Below, piece by piece: positions 33,860-43,328 of a stretch of 64,000 bases of DNA (position 1 is the first letter of the stretch; the number at the start of each line of letters is the position of its first letter). A program made the position numbers and the translations under genes. The DNA is from Acidovorax sp. 210-6. GTDB lineage: Bacteria; Pseudomonadota; Gammaproteobacteria; Burkholderiales; Burkholderiaceae_C. The stretch lies in assembly GCF_010020825.1 (NCBI RefSeq), contig NZ_JAACJE010000001.1:744001-808000 (forward strand). Direction: 5' to 3'. The notes under the pieces were generated by a model. It was given only the letters and a program-made list of their open reading frames with translations. It ran no database searches and was not told where the DNA came from.

Positions 33860-34974
33860 CTGCCGTGCCTGCCAACCCCCTCGATCGCATCCGCCCCGAC
33901 GTGCGCGCCATGCACGCTTATGTGGTGCAGGACGCCACCGGCTACCTCAAGCTGGACGCGATGGAGAACCCGTATTCCTTGCCGCCGGATTTGCAGGCCG
34001 CCTTGGGCCAGCGCCTGGGGCAGCTTGCGCTCAACCGCTACCCCGGCCCGCGCTATGCCGACCTGCGCACCGCACTGGCGCAGCACGCCGGTTTGGCGCA
34101 GGGGCACGCGATGATCCTGGGCAACGGCTCGGACGAGCTCATCAGCCTGGTATCGCTGGCCTGCGCGCTGCCACCCGCCGCCGATGGACAGCGTCCCGTG
34201 GTGCTGGCGCCCGTGCCCGGCTTTGTGATGTATGCCATGAGCGCGCAGCTGCAGGGGCTGGATTTTGTGGGCGTGCCGCTCACGCCGGACTTTGAACTCG
34301 ACGAGGTCGCCATGCTCGCCGCCATTGCGCTGCACCGGCCTGCCATCACGCATCTTGCGTACCCCAACAACCCCACGGCTACGCTGTGGAACGAAGACGT
34401 GGTGCAGCGCATCATCGACGCCGTGGCAGCGGTGGGCGGCATCGTCGTCATGGACGAGGCCTACCAGCCTTTCGCCAGCCGCACCTGGCTGGACCGCATG
34501 CGCGCCGAGCCGCAGCGCAATGCCCATGTGCTGCTGATGCGCACGCTCAGCAAGTTCGGCCTGGCCGGGGTGCGTCTGGGCTACCTGATCGGCCCGGCGG
34601 CGCTGGTGGGTGAGATCGACAAGGTGCGCCCCCCCTACAACGTGAGCGTGCTCAACTGCGAGGCGGCACTGTTTGCCCTGGAGCATGCCCCGGTGTTTGC
34701 CGAGCAGGCGCGCCAGCTGCGCGAACAGCGCAGTGCGCTGGTGGCGGCCCTGCGCGCCATGCCTGGCATTGAAAAATGCTGGGACAGCGAAGCCAACATG
34801 GTGCTGGTGCGCGTGCAGGACGCCGCCCGCACCTTCGCCGGTCTGCGCGAGCGCAAGGTTTTGATCAAGAACGTTTCTACAATGCACCCATTGCTGGCAA
34901 ACTGCCTGCGCCTGACCGTGGGCACCGCTGCCGACAATGCGATCATGCTGCAGGCACTCCAGGCATCGCTATGA
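33856..34974 (+). CDS. hisC: Histidinol-phosphate aminotransferase
   Basis: PLP-dependent transamination of imidazole acetol phosphate. 372 residues; fold-type I signatures [23 protein letters not shown] and VMDEAY, and the PLP lysine in [15 protein letters not shown]. It follows the PIN toxin with a 4-bp overlap and itself overlaps hisB by 4 bp. Confidence 0.95.
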   Translation: MTAVPANPLDRIRPDVRAMHAYVVQDATGYLKLDAMENPYSLPPDLQAALGQRLGQLALNRYPGPRYADLRTALAQHAGLAQGHAMILGNGSDELISLVSLACALPPAADGQRPVVLAPVPGFVMYAMSAQLQGLDFVGVPLTPDFELDEVAMLAAIALHRPAITHLAYPNNPTATLWNEDVVQRIIDAVAAVGGIVVMDEAYQPFASRTWLDRMRAEPQRNAHVLLMRTLSKFGLAGVRLGYLIGPAALVGEIDKVRPPYNVSVLNCEAALFALEHAPVFAEQARQLREQRSALVAALRAMPGIEKCWDSEANMVLVRVQDAARTFAGLRERKVLIKNVSTMHPLLANCLRLTVGTAADNAIMLQALQASL

Positions 34975-35594
34975 CCTCTTCCGCACTCGTTCCCTCCGCA
35001 TCCACCGACCGCACGGCCGAAGTCAGCCGCAATACCGCCGAGACGCGCATCACCGTGCGCCTGAACCTCGACGGCACCGGGCAGGCCAGCCTGCACACCG
35101 GCATCGGGTTTTTTGACCACATGCTGGAGCAGATTGCGCGCCACGGCCTGATCGACCTCGAAGTGCATGCCGACGGCGACCTGCACATCGACGGCCACCA
35201 CACCGTGGAGGATGTGGGCATCACCATTGGCCAGGCCTTCGCGCGCGCCGTGGGCGACAAGAAAGGCATCCGCCGCTACGGCCACGCCTATGTGCCGCTC
35301 GACGAGGCGCTCTCGCGCGTGGTGGTGGATCTGTCGGGGCGTCCCGGCCTGGTGCTCAACATCCCGTTCACCAGCGGCATGATCGGTGGCTTTGACACCC
35401 AGCTCACACACGAGTTCTTCCAGGGCTTCGTGAACCACGCGGGCGCCACGCTGCACATCGACAACCTGCGCGGTGTGAACGCGCACCACCAGTGCGAGAC
35501 TGTGTTCAAGGCCTTCGCCCGCGCGCTGCGCGCCGCCGTGGAGCGCGACCCGCGCAGCGCAGGCACCATTCCCTCGACCAAGGGTTCCCTGTAA
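34971..35594 (+). CDS. hisB: Imidazoleglycerol-phosphate dehydratase
   Basis: Monofunctional IGPD of histidine biosynthesis (no HisB-N phosphatase domain), 207 residues. Manganese-binding motifs [22 protein letters not shown] and [17 protein letters not shown] are present. The first ~19 residues are variable. The start at 34971 overlaps the hisC stop. Confidence 0.96.
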   Translation: MTSSALVPSASTDRTAEVSRNTAETRITVRLNLDGTGQASLHTGIGFFDHMLEQIARHGLIDLEVHADGDLHIDGHHTVEDVGITIGQAFARAVGDKKGIRRYGHAYVPLDEALSRVVVDLSGRPGLVLNIPFTSGMIGGFDTQLTHEFFQGFVNHAGATLHIDNLRGVNAHHQCETVFKAFARALRAAVERDPRSAGTIPSTKGSL

Positions 35595-35609
35595 ATTTCA
35601 AGCCAAAAA

Positions 35610-35658
35610 GGCCTCCGGCGCTTATCTGATATGCGCTAACAGCTATGAATTCAGTAGT
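35610..35658 (-). repeat. Short dispersed repeat overlapping the hisH start
   Basis: Read on the minus strand it has the usual order: imperfect GCTA-type palindrome, CGC...GCG arm and GGCC end. It occupies the hisB-hisH gap, and the hisH ATG at 35645 lies inside the palindrome. Confidence 0.65.
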
Positions 35659-36313
35659 AAAAACCGTGGCGGTGGTGGACTATGGCATGGGCAACCTGCG
35701 CTCGGTGTCGCAGGCCGTGCAGGCCGCTGCACAGGGCACGGGCTGGACGGTGATCGTCACCTCGCGGCCCGAAGAAGTGCGTGCGGCCCAGCGCATCGTG
35801 CTGCCAGGCCAGGGTGCCATGCCCGACTGCATGCGCGAGCTGCGTGACTCGGGCCTGCGCGAATCGGTGCTGGAGGCCGCTGCCGCCAAGCCGCTGTTTG
35901 GCGTTTGCGTGGGCATGCAGATGCTGCTCACGCACAGCGCCGAGGGCGATACGCCGGGCCTGGACCTGATTCCTGGCGAGGTGGTCAAGTTCGACTTGGC
36001 CGGCCGGTTGCAGGCCGATGGCAGCCGCTTCAAGGTGCCGCAAATGGGCTGGAACACCGTGCGCCAGGTGCCGCACGGTGGCACCGTGCACCCGGTGTGG
36101 CAAGGCATTCCGGACCAGAGCCACTTCTATTTCGTGCACAGCTTTTTTGCCCGGCCCACGGACGCACGCCACTGCGCGGGCGAGACCGACTACGGCGGCG
36201 CGTTTGCATCGGCCATTGCGCGCGATAATATTTTTGCGACACAGTTCCACCCGGAAAAGAGTGCGGAGCAGGGCTTGGCGCTCTACCGCAATTTCCTGCA
36301 CTGGAATCCGTGA
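35645..36313 (+). CDS. hisH: Imidazole glycerol phosphate synthase, glutaminase subunit
   Basis: Class I glutamine amidotransferase supplying ammonia to HisF. 222 residues with [12 protein letters not shown], oxyanion loop PGQGAMPDC, nucleophile Cys in [10 protein letters not shown] and the His-Glu pair in ATQFHPEKS. The first codons (MNSVVK) come from the repeat. The synthase partner HisF is not in this window. Confidence 0.96.
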   Translation: MNSVVKTVAVVDYGMGNLRSVSQAVQAAAQGTGWTVIVTSRPEEVRAAQRIVLPGQGAMPDCMRELRDSGLRESVLEAAAAKPLFGVCVGMQMLLTHSAEGDTPGLDLIPGEVVKFDLAGRLQADGSRFKVPQMGWNTVRQVPHGGTVHPVWQGIPDQSHFYFVHSFFARPTDARHCAGETDYGGAFASAIARDNIFATQFHPEKSAEQGLALYRNFLHWNP

Positions 36314-36390
36314 GTTCACACCGTTTTTAACCCAGCTTTTGTCACTGCCCGGGCGGCGTTCGCCAATGCCCATTCACCCCTCGCACCACC

Positions 36391-37137
36391 ATGCTTTTGA
36401 TTCCCGCCATCGACCTCAAGGACGGCCATTGCGTACGCCTCAAGCAAGGCGATATGGACCAATCGACCACCTTCGGTGAAGACCCGGCCGCCATGGCGCG
36501 CAAGTGGGTGGACGCGGGCGCGCGCCGCCTGCATCTGGTCGATCTGAACGGCGCGTTCGCGGGCAAGCCCAAGAACTATGCGGCCATCAAGGCCATCCTC
36601 AAAGAGGTGGGCAGCGAGATTCCGGTGCAGCTCGGCGGCGGCATCCGCGACCTGGACACCATCGAGAAATACATCGACGGCGGCCTGCGCTACGTCATCA
36701 TCGGCACGGCGGCCGTCAAGAACCCCGGCTTCCTCAAGGACGCCTGCTCGGCCTTCGGCGGCCACATCATCGTGGGCCTGGACGCCAAGGACGGCAAGGT
36801 GGCCACCGACGGCTGGAGCAAGCTCACAGGGCACGAAGTGGTCGATCTGGCCAAGAAGTTCGAGGACTGGGGCGTCGAGTCCATCGTCTATACCGACATC
36901 GGCCGCGACGGCATGCTCACGGGCATCAATATCGAGGCCACCGTCAAGCTGGCGCAGGCGCTCACCATCCCCGTGATCGCCTCGGGCGGACTGGGCAGCA
37001 TGCAGGACATCGAGAACCTCTGTGCCGTTGAGAACGAAGGCATCGAGGGAGTGATCTGCGGACGGGCCATCTACTCGGGCGACCTCGACTTTGCTGCCGC
37101 GCAGGCGCGCGCCGATGAGATCCAAACACCCCCCTGA
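36391..37137 (+). CDS. hisA: HisA isomerase (ProFAR isomerase)
   Basis: (beta/alpha)8 Amadori isomerase, 248 residues. [20 protein letters not shown] carries the first catalytic Asp, and [15 protein letters not shown] the second; two phosphate-binding half-barrel loops are VQLGGGIRD and IASGGLGS. The final codons and TGA (QTPP, stop at 37135-37137) lie in long repeat copy 3. In related genomes hisF usually follows; here it does not. Confidence 0.96.
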   Translation: MLLIPAIDLKDGHCVRLKQGDMDQSTTFGEDPAAMARKWVDAGARRLHLVDLNGAFAGKPKNYAAIKAILKEVGSEIPVQLGGGIRDLDTIEKYIDGGLRYVIIGTAAVKNPGFLKDACSAFGGHIIVGLDAKDGKVATDGWSKLTGHEVVDLAKKFEDWGVESIVYTDIGRDGMLTGINIEATVKLAQALTIPVIASGGLGSMQDIENLCAVENEGIEGVICGRAIYSGDLDFAAAQARADEIQTPP

Positions 37138-37252
37138 GGCCCTGCGGGCCTTCCCCCCGTTCTCGCAGCGCTGCGCGCTGCGGGCAGGGGGACGCCACCG
37201 GTGCGGCGGGGCGGCCCTTGCACGGTGGCCGCTGGTCTGGGCTGCGCCTATT
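37126..37252 (+). repeat. Long dispersed repeat, copy 3, containing the hisA stop
   Basis: The first hairpin is GGCCC-TGC-GGGCC (37138-37150) and the second CGCAGCGC-TGC-GCGCTGCG (37164-37182), followed by the conserved GGGGGACGCCACCGGTGCGG-type block. It supplies the hisA terminal codons. Confidence 0.85.
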
Positions 37253-37283
37253 GCGTGCATGGCATTCGTTCCTATCGGAGTGC

Positions 37284-38129
37284 ATGTTGCCCAAGGCCCG
37301 CAGTGAGGTTGAAACCTATTGCGGCCAGCCCTGCATTCGCTTGGCCATTGGCGACGGCGACTGTGCCCTGGTGGCCTTGCATGGCGCGCAGGTGCTGTCC
37401 TGGGTCTCTCGCGGGCGTGAGCGCCTCTACCTGAGCCCGAAGGCCGTTTTCGACGGCCAGGCCGCCATCCGGGGTGGCATTCCGCTGTGCTTTCCGCAGT
37501 TCAACCAGCGTGGGCCGCTGCCCAAGCATGGCTTTGCGCGCAACCTGGCCTGGCGTACCGATGGTGCGCAGGCCGGGGAGGGCGTTACCCGGCTGTCGCT
37601 GCACCTGACGGATGACGAACGCAGCCGCGCCTGGTGGCCGCAGGCCTTTGCTGTGCGCTTGGATGTGGTCTTGTCCGAAGGCCAGTTGCAGGTGGAATGC
37701 GCCGTGCGTAACACCGGCGCCGTGGCCTGGGACTTCACCATCGCCTTGCACAGCTACCTGCACGTGGACGACATCGCCCAAGCCCGCTTGCAGGGCCTGG
37801 ACGGCTGTGCGCGCTGGGACGCGGTGGCCGATGTGCGCAGCGTGCAACAAGGCCCCATCGGTTTTGCAGGTGAGTACGACAGTGTGTTTGCCTCAGCCTT
37901 GGCCCCCTTGCAGCTGCACGATGGCACGCAACGTTTGGATGTTGCCCAGAGCCCGACCATGGGGCAGACCGTGGTCTGGAACCCTGGGGCGGCGCTGTGC
38001 GCGCGATTGGCCGACATGCCCCCTGAGGGTCACGCCCACATGCTGTGCGTGGAAGCAGCGCAGATCGACACGCCAGTGCACCTGGCACCAGGCGCCAGCT
38101 GGACGGGCTGGCAGCGCCTGCGCGCCTGA
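37284..38129 (+). CDS. Glucose-6-phosphate 1-epimerase-like (D-hexose-6-phosphate mutarotase)
   Basis: 281-residue galactose-mutarotase-fold protein of the YeaD/COG0676 type. GGIPLCFPQFNQRGPLPKHGFAR is its hallmark; HSYLHVDDI and MLCVEAAQ hold the other expected active-site positions. It would interconvert alpha/beta anomers of hexose-6-phosphate. The ATG at 37284 has GGAG five bases upstream. It converges with the pel-linked lipoprotein gene, leaving only 13 bp. Confidence 0.9.
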   Translation: MLPKARSEVETYCGQPCIRLAIGDGDCALVALHGAQVLSWVSRGRERLYLSPKAVFDGQAAIRGGIPLCFPQFNQRGPLPKHGFARNLAWRTDGAQAGEGVTRLSLHLTDDERSRAWWPQAFAVRLDVVLSEGQLQVECAVRNTGAVAWDFTIALHSYLHVDDIAQARLQGLDGCARWDAVADVRSVQQGPIGFAGEYDSVFASALAPLQLHDGTQRLDVAQSPTMGQTVVWNPGAALCARLADMPPEGHAHMLCVEAAQIDTPVHLAPGASWTGWQRLRA

Positions 38130-38142
38130 GGTCTCCTGAGGG

Positions 38143-39324
38143 TCAGCAGCCGGGCAGTGCCGTGCCGCGGTTGAGTGCGCTCACCGTGCCGAGCAAGGAC
38201 GTCCAGTAACTGGGCAGGTTGGCCCAAGGGTTGCCGGTGTTGGTGGCAAAGTCGTACAGCAGGTCGGTGGCATAGACCAGGCCCGTGTTGTTTCTTGCCG
38301 AGGCCGCGGCGCGCATGGCTGTTTGCATGGCGGTACAGCTGGTGGCGTTGTGCACCAGCATGGCCTGGGCGGAGTTGGTCTTGGCATAGACCCAGGCACT
38401 GCCGTCCTGGGGGTTGAAGCGGGTGTAGTCGGAGGCCTTGCCTTCGAAAGTGACCAGCACATCGGCAACCCCGGCGTAGTCGGCCACGGGCAGGGTGCCG
38501 GGGTTGCCGATCACCCGCAGTTCCTCGTCCAGGCCTTTGATGTAGCTGTAGATCTGTTTGTAGAAGGCCAGGTGCTGGCTGGTGGCACCCATTTCGTCCA
38601 GGAAGAAGCCGCTGAGCTGGTTGCGGCCGTAGTAGCGCAGGTAGTTGTCGATGTTCTGCTTGATGGCACTGACGGAGCGACCCGTGCCATAGCCGGTGGC
38701 CACGTAGGCCACCACCTGCCCGCCCTCGCCGGTAAAGTCGCTGACCACTCGGGCAAACTGCTCGTCGGCGCTGCTGAAAATGCCGTCGTTCGGGTTCATG
38801 ATGGCTGTCACCTGCACCCCCGGGTAGGCCTGTGCGGTGCTGATCAGCTGATCCCAGGCCGAACCGCTGGGGTTGGGATAGAAGTACGCGGGCACCAGCA
38901 CTTCCAGGGCTTGCGGAGCCGGGCGCAGGTACAGCGTTTGGGTGGCACTGCCGGTCTGCCCCGCAACCGTGGCGCTGGCCTGCACCTGCAGCATGCCGCC
39001 AGCGGTTGCGACCATGGTGGAGGATGCCTGCCCGCCGGTGCTGCTGCTGCGGGCGGGCGAAAAGCTCGCGTTGGCCGCGCTCCACAGCACCGAGGAGCCA
39101 TCGGCCGCGATTGCGCCATTGAAGGTGACCCCCACGGCCACGGGGATGGCGGCACCCACCGTACGCACATTGTCGGTATCGGTGGGGCTGGTGAACTGCA
39201 CGCGCACCTGGCCGGTGGGAGTGGGGGGCGTGGTGCTGTCCGACCCGCCGCCGCAACCGCCCAACAGTGCGGTCAGCAAGGGGATCAGGGCCAGGGGGTG
39301 GAGTGTGGAGGGATGGGAAGTCAT
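38143..39324 (-). CDS. Pel-linked spherulin-4 family (GH135-like) lipoprotein
   Basis: 393 residues: signal peptide with lipobox LTALLGGC (Cys24), an Ig-like beta domain (about 36-135), then a TIM-barrel of the spherulation-specific family 4: EVLVPAYFYPNPSGSAW, TAIMNPNDG, VVAYVATGYGTG, LSGFFLDEMGA and LVTFEGKASDY. In the fungal member Sph3 (GH135), which cuts a GalNAc-containing polymer, the key acids are a DE pair and a downstream Glu; the counterparts here are D243-E244 and E294. It follows pelG in the same direction after 79 bp. The start could also be at 39366. Predicted role (inference): outer-membrane hydrolase acting on Pel. Confidence 0.82.
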   Translation of the reverse strand: MTSHPSTLHPLALIPLLTALLGGCGGGSDSTTPPTPTGQVRVQFTSPTDTDNVRTVGAAIPVAVGVTFNGAIAADGSSVLWSAANASFSPARSSSTGGQASSTMVATAGGMLQVQASATVAGQTGSATQTLYLRPAPQALEVLVPAYFYPNPSGSAWDQLISTAQAYPGVQVTAIMNPNDGIFSSADEQFARVVSDFTGEGGQVVAYVATGYGTGRSVSAIKQNIDNYLRYYGRNQLSGFFLDEMGATSQHLAFYKQIYSYIKGLDEELRVIGNPGTLPVADYAGVADVLVTFEGKASDYTRFNPQDGSAWVYAKTNSAQAMLVHNATSCTAMQTAMRAAASARNNTGLVYATDLLYDFATNTGNPWANLPSYWTSLLGTVSALNRGTALPGC

Positions 39325-39381
39325 GGTTGGGTGGCCCGGTGCGGAAAATGGTATCCAATTGTGCATGGGGCTGCCGTTGGG

Positions 39382-39400
39382 TTTGCCAAGGCTTGGTAAA
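39382..39400. promoter_or_regulatory. 19-bp near-perfect palindrome between pelG and the GH135-like gene
   Basis: TTTGCCAAG-G-CTTGGTAAA has one mismatched pair. It lies in the only sizeable gap of the pel transcript. It could be a repressor or activator site giving the downstream gene its own control, but no clear promoter pair was found beside it. Confidence 0.35.
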
Positions 39401-39403
39401 GAC

Positions 39404-40777
39404 TCACTGCAGCATGAAGGTTTGGTACTCTAGGCGGTTCAGTCGGCGTGTGAGCAGCGCCAGCCCCGCGCCCAAAGTCAGCAAGGTGGCCAGCGCAAAG
39501 CCGTAGCCATACAGGGCCGCACCATAGGCCAGCGTCCAGCCCGTGAGCAGCACGTTCAGCAGCACAAACAGCACGCACAGCAGCAGCACGGTGCGGCGCT
39601 GGTCCAGGTAGAAGAACACGTTGAGCACGGCCATCAGGCCCACCTGCAGGCCTGCGCCGATCACCTGCACTTGCAGCAGTGGCAGGTACAGGCGCGAGAT
39701 GCCCAGCGCGTCCAGCAGTACCGGCCCGGCGACAAAGGTGACCAGCACGGCCAGGGTCTGGATCTTGGCGATCTCGCCCAGGCCCTGCTGGATGGAATAG
39801 ACCATCTCGTCGCGCATGGTCTCGATGTATTCCAGCGAGCCGCCGCCGCGCACCGCGTCGTAGAACTTGTCGTAGAACTCGACGAAATCCGTTTCGATGC
39901 GCACCAGGAACACGGCCATGCCGGGGATGATGGACAGGTAGGACAGGAACACCGGCAGGTCATAGATGATGGACGCGCGCAGGCTCCCGATGATGGCGTC
40001 CGAGGTGGGCGGGAAGTACCAGAACATGAACTTGTCGATCCACACGCCCAGGTTGTAGAGCAGTCCAATGGCCATGAGTGTGGGGTACAGCATGGCGCGG
40101 CGTGCAAAGTCAAAGGCGATGATGGGCCCCGACGGATTGAACTCGCGCACCACCAGCAGCCACATGCCCACCAGCAGCACATAGTTGCCCAGCACAAAGC
40201 CGCCCAGCAACCCTTCCAGCCCCCAGGGGCGCATCAGCAGCGCGCTCACCACGATGAGTCCGTAGGACACGCCAAACAACAGCACGATGGCCTTGTAGCG
40301 CTTCATGCCCGACAGCAGCACCGTCAGCACCCATACGCCGCACATGAGGGTAAAGCCGGCCAGCATCAGCAGTCGGTATACCAGCCCCAGGCCCGGCAGC
40401 GCGATGAACAGTGCCGCCGTGCCCAGCACGCAGGCCCCCAGCAGCACCAGCACCAGCAGGCCGTGCAGATTGGGCAGCACCATGTCCTTGCGCTTTTCAA
40501 ACAAGCGGTCGGAGATGAAGCGGGTGAACGCCAGCTGCACCAGACCGGTGTAGATCAGGCTGCAGGCCACCAGGTAGGTCACCGAGGTCTGGAACTGCGT
40601 GACCAGGCTTCCGGGGATCACCACGCTGGCGCTGAAGATACCGATCAGCAAGATGCCCACGATGGACAGTACCCAGGGCCCGGAGCCGATGACGCTGGCG
40701 TAGGCATAGGCCTGCACGAGGCCCAGCAGGGTGTCCTTGCGCAGCATGCGCCGCAGCTCAAAGCCAATGCCCGCCAT
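39404..40777 (-). CDS. pelG: Pel exopolysaccharide inner-membrane protein PelG
   Basis: 457-residue polytopic membrane protein (about 12 helices, MATE/Wzx-like fold) that works with PelF, PelD and PelE to make and move Pel across the inner membrane. The N-terminal MAGIGFELRRMLRKDT is the PelG hallmark, and WYFPPTSDAIIGSLRAS is in mid-protein. The ATG at 40777 shares its A with the pelF stop (TGATG). Confidence 0.95.
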   Translation of the reverse strand: MAGIGFELRRMLRKDTLLGLVQAYAYASVIGSGPWVLSIVGILLIGIFSASVVIPGSLVTQFQTSVTYLVACSLIYTGLVQLAFTRFISDRLFEKRKDMVLPNLHGLLVLVLLGACVLGTAALFIALPGLGLVYRLLMLAGFTLMCGVWVLTVLLSGMKRYKAIVLLFGVSYGLIVVSALLMRPWGLEGLLGGFVLGNYVLLVGMWLLVVREFNPSGPIIAFDFARRAMLYPTLMAIGLLYNLGVWIDKFMFWYFPPTSDAIIGSLRASIIYDLPVFLSYLSIIPGMAVFLVRIETDFVEFYDKFYDAVRGGGSLEYIETMRDEMVYSIQQGLGEIAKIQTLAVLVTFVAGPVLLDALGISRLYLPLLQVQVIGAGLQVGLMAVLNVFFYLDQRRTVLLLCVLFVLLNVLLTGWTLAYGAALYGYGFALATLLTLGAGLALLTRRLNRLEYQTFMLQ

Positions 40778-42318
40778 CAGTGCGCTCCCTCGGTGCGTGC
40801 CAGCGCGGTTTCGTACACGGCGCGGTAGCGGTCGAACATCATGGTGTCGGTGTAATAACGCTCCACGCGCGCAATGGCGGCCTGGCTGGCCGCCTGCCAG
40901 GCCGCAGGGTCCTTGAGCAGGGCGAGCGAGGCATCGGCCAGTTGCTGTGGGTCGGCAATGGGCACGATACGGCCTGACGCGCCCAGCGCACGGTCTTCGT
41001 CGTCCAGGCCCTCGACCAACTGGCGGCACGAGCCCACGTCGGTGGACACGGCGGGCACGCCTGCGGCATAGCCTTCGAGCAGCACCAGCGGCAACGCCTC
41101 GCTGATGGAGGAGAGCACCACCAGGCCGATGCGCGGCATCAGGTCTTCCACGCGCTGAAAGCCCAGGAACTTGACATGCTCCTGCAACCCGAGGCTGCGC
41201 ACCAGGTTTTCGCATTCCTGCGCGTAGGCCCGGTCTTCATCGGCGGGCCCGGCAATCCAGCCCTCGGCCTGGGGCAACTGGTTGACCACCCGGCGCATGG
41301 CGCGCACAAAGGTCTTGATGTCCTTGATGGGCACCACGCGCCCGATCAGGCACAGCACGGGCGGTGGATCGGCGGGGCGCTGGGCGCGCAGCGGTGCAAA
41401 GCGCGCCAGGGCAATGCCATTGGGAATGTTGAAGGTGCGCTCGGGCTGCGCGCCGTCAGCCACCTGGCGCAGGCGGTTGGCTTCGTAGAGCGCGATGATG
41501 GGGTTGGCCGATGCGTAGCAGTAGCGGCCCAGCCATTCGAAGAAATGGATCCACATCTGGCGGAAGAACGACAGCTCGGTCGGGTCGCGCTGGAAGATGT
41601 TGCGGTTGTCGCGGATCCACTCGCTCTTGAACAGGTCGATCTTGCGCTCCTTGGTGTAGATGCCATGTTCCGAGAGGATCAGCGGTGTCCCGCGTGTCTG
41701 CTCCAGCAGTGCACCCAGAAAGCCCGCATAGCCCGTGGAAGCGCAGTGCACCGCGCGCACCGGAATCAGGCCTTGCGCCACGCGTGCCAGCAGCCACAGG
41801 GGCTGGAACATGATGCGCACCGTCCAGAAGTAATCCACAAACGAGGGGTCGGTGCAGTGCTTGCGGTACACGTCGCACAGCAGGTTCCAGGCGCGCTCGC
41901 TGTAGAGAAAGTCTTCGAGGTGCATGCTGCCGCCAGGCTGCATGGCGCGCACCACCTGCTGGAACAAGGCCATGGTCTGAGGGCTGTCGGCGCCGGTGCG
42001 CTCCATGGTGGCGATGAGCTGCTCCACCTGGTCGAACGCATGGGCATGGCCCTTGCGCGGCGCGGGCTGGAAGTCGGCATTCAGATGCTCGTAGAGGTAG
42101 TGCTCCTCGAAGTGCACCACGTTGTCTGGCAACTGGTATCTGAAGGCGCCGTAGTCGGCGCGGCGGCTGCCCAGGAACACCAGCGCAAAGCGGTACTGGG
42201 GATACGCGCGCAGGATCTGGTTGATCCAGCTTGACACCCCACCGCTCACGTAGGGGAAGGTGCCTTCGAGCACCAGGGCAATGTCGGCCTGCGTCGCCTT
42301 GGGGTGCGAAGCGGTCAT
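40777..42318 (-). CDS. pelF: Pel glycosyltransferase PelF (GT4)
   Basis: 513-residue cytosolic GT4 family polymerase using UDP-sugar. N-terminal VLEGTFPYVSGGVSSWI is typical of PelF; SEHGIYTKERKIDL, IGRVVPIKDIKTFV and the EX7E donor-site motif SEALPLVLLEGYAAG are intact. It overlaps pelE by 4 bp and pelG by one base. Confidence 0.96.
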   Translation of the reverse strand: MTASHPKATQADIALVLEGTFPYVSGGVSSWINQILRAYPQYRFALVFLGSRRADYGAFRYQLPDNVVHFEEHYLYEHLNADFQPAPRKGHAHAFDQVEQLIATMERTGADSPQTMALFQQVVRAMQPGGSMHLEDFLYSERAWNLLCDVYRKHCTDPSFVDYFWTVRIMFQPLWLLARVAQGLIPVRAVHCASTGYAGFLGALLEQTRGTPLILSEHGIYTKERKIDLFKSEWIRDNRNIFQRDPTELSFFRQMWIHFFEWLGRYCYASANPIIALYEANRLRQVADGAQPERTFNIPNGIALARFAPLRAQRPADPPPVLCLIGRVVPIKDIKTFVRAMRRVVNQLPQAEGWIAGPADEDRAYAQECENLVRSLGLQEHVKFLGFQRVEDLMPRIGLVVLSSISEALPLVLLEGYAAGVPAVSTDVGSCRQLVEGLDDEDRALGASGRIVPIADPQQLADASLALLKDPAAWQAASQAAIARVERYYTDTMMFDRYRAVYETALARTEGAH

Positions 42319-43328
42319 GGGGCGTTCCAGTATTCGATCACCGGGCGCAGCCGGGGCAGCGCGTCCCAGGGGCCCAGGGCATGCACCAAGGCCCGCGCCT
42401 GTGCATAGTCGCCACGTTCAAAGCACAGCTGGGCCTGGTAGGGAAGGACCCTGGTGGCGGGCAGTCCCAGGCGGCTGGCGGCTTCGTAGGATTCCTGGGC
42501 CTCCTGGGGGCGGCGCAGTGCGTGCAGCAGCCGGCCCCGGCGCATGTGCAGGGGCGCGTTCTCGGGCTGTGCGTGCAGCACGGCCTCGCAATGGCGCAGG
42601 GATTCGCGGATGGCGTGCTCGCGCAGGTCGCCCTGCACCAGTTCCTGGTACACCAGTTCCCAGTACAGATCGGACAGGCGGCGCAGGGATTCCAGTCGGG
42701 CTGCATCATCGACAGCGGCACCGGACGCCGAACCATCGGCCTGCAATGCCGACAGTTCCTGGTCAATGGCCTGGTTGATGCGCTTTTCCAGCGAATCGAG
42801 CATGCCGTAGGCCAGCAGGCGCAGGTCTTCGCTGGGGTCGCTCAGCACCGAACGCAGCAGGGGCGAGGCGGTGCGGCCCGACACATACTGCAGCGCGACC
42901 ATGGCGCGCATGCGGGCCTGTATGGGTGCTTCGCTGTTGCCCAGAAACGATCGCAGCCCCGCATGGCGGAAATTGCCCTGGCGATGCTGGTGCAGGTCGA
43001 ATTCTGGCAGTTGAACGGACTCGTACTCGTCGGCGCTGCGCGTGCGGCCCAGGTAGTGCAGCGATAACGCTGCCGCCAGTACGCCCAGAAAACCCGCAAT
43101 GGGCACCGCGTAGCAGCAGGCCACAATCAAAACGATCAGGGGGGCGCGTGGTTGTGCGCGCTCTCGCGGCAGCAAAGGCAGCAGGAACAAGGTCAGCAAA
43201 ACACTGGCCACGGCGTGCAGCAGCAGGTAGGCGGCGAGTGCCTCGTCAGAGTGCTGTTGCAGCAGTGGGCCGCTCCAGGCGCCCACTTCCAGCAGCAAGG
43301 CCGACAGTCCGAGCTTGGGGTTAAGCAT
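42315..43328 (-). CDS. pelE: Pel biosynthesis protein PelE
   Basis: 337 residues with two N-terminal membrane helices (about 33-54 and 63-92) and a C-terminal cytoplasmic TPR-like region including APLHMRRGRLLHALRRPQEA. PelE is thought to bring PelF to the membrane complex. It overlaps pelD by 8 bp and pelF by 4 bp. Confidence 0.92.
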   Translation of the reverse strand: MLNPKLGLSALLLEVGAWSGPLLQQHSDEALAAYLLLHAVASVLLTLFLLPLLPRERAQPRAPLIVLIVACCYAVPIAGFLGVLAAALSLHYLGRTRSADEYESVQLPEFDLHQHRQGNFRHAGLRSFLGNSEAPIQARMRAMVALQYVSGRTASPLLRSVLSDPSEDLRLLAYGMLDSLEKRINQAIDQELSALQADGSASGAAVDDAARLESLRRLSDLYWELVYQELVQGDLREHAIRESLRHCEAVLHAQPENAPLHMRRGRLLHALRRPQEAQESYEAASRLGLPATRVLPYQAQLCFERGDYAQARALVHALGPWDALPRLRPVIEYWNAP

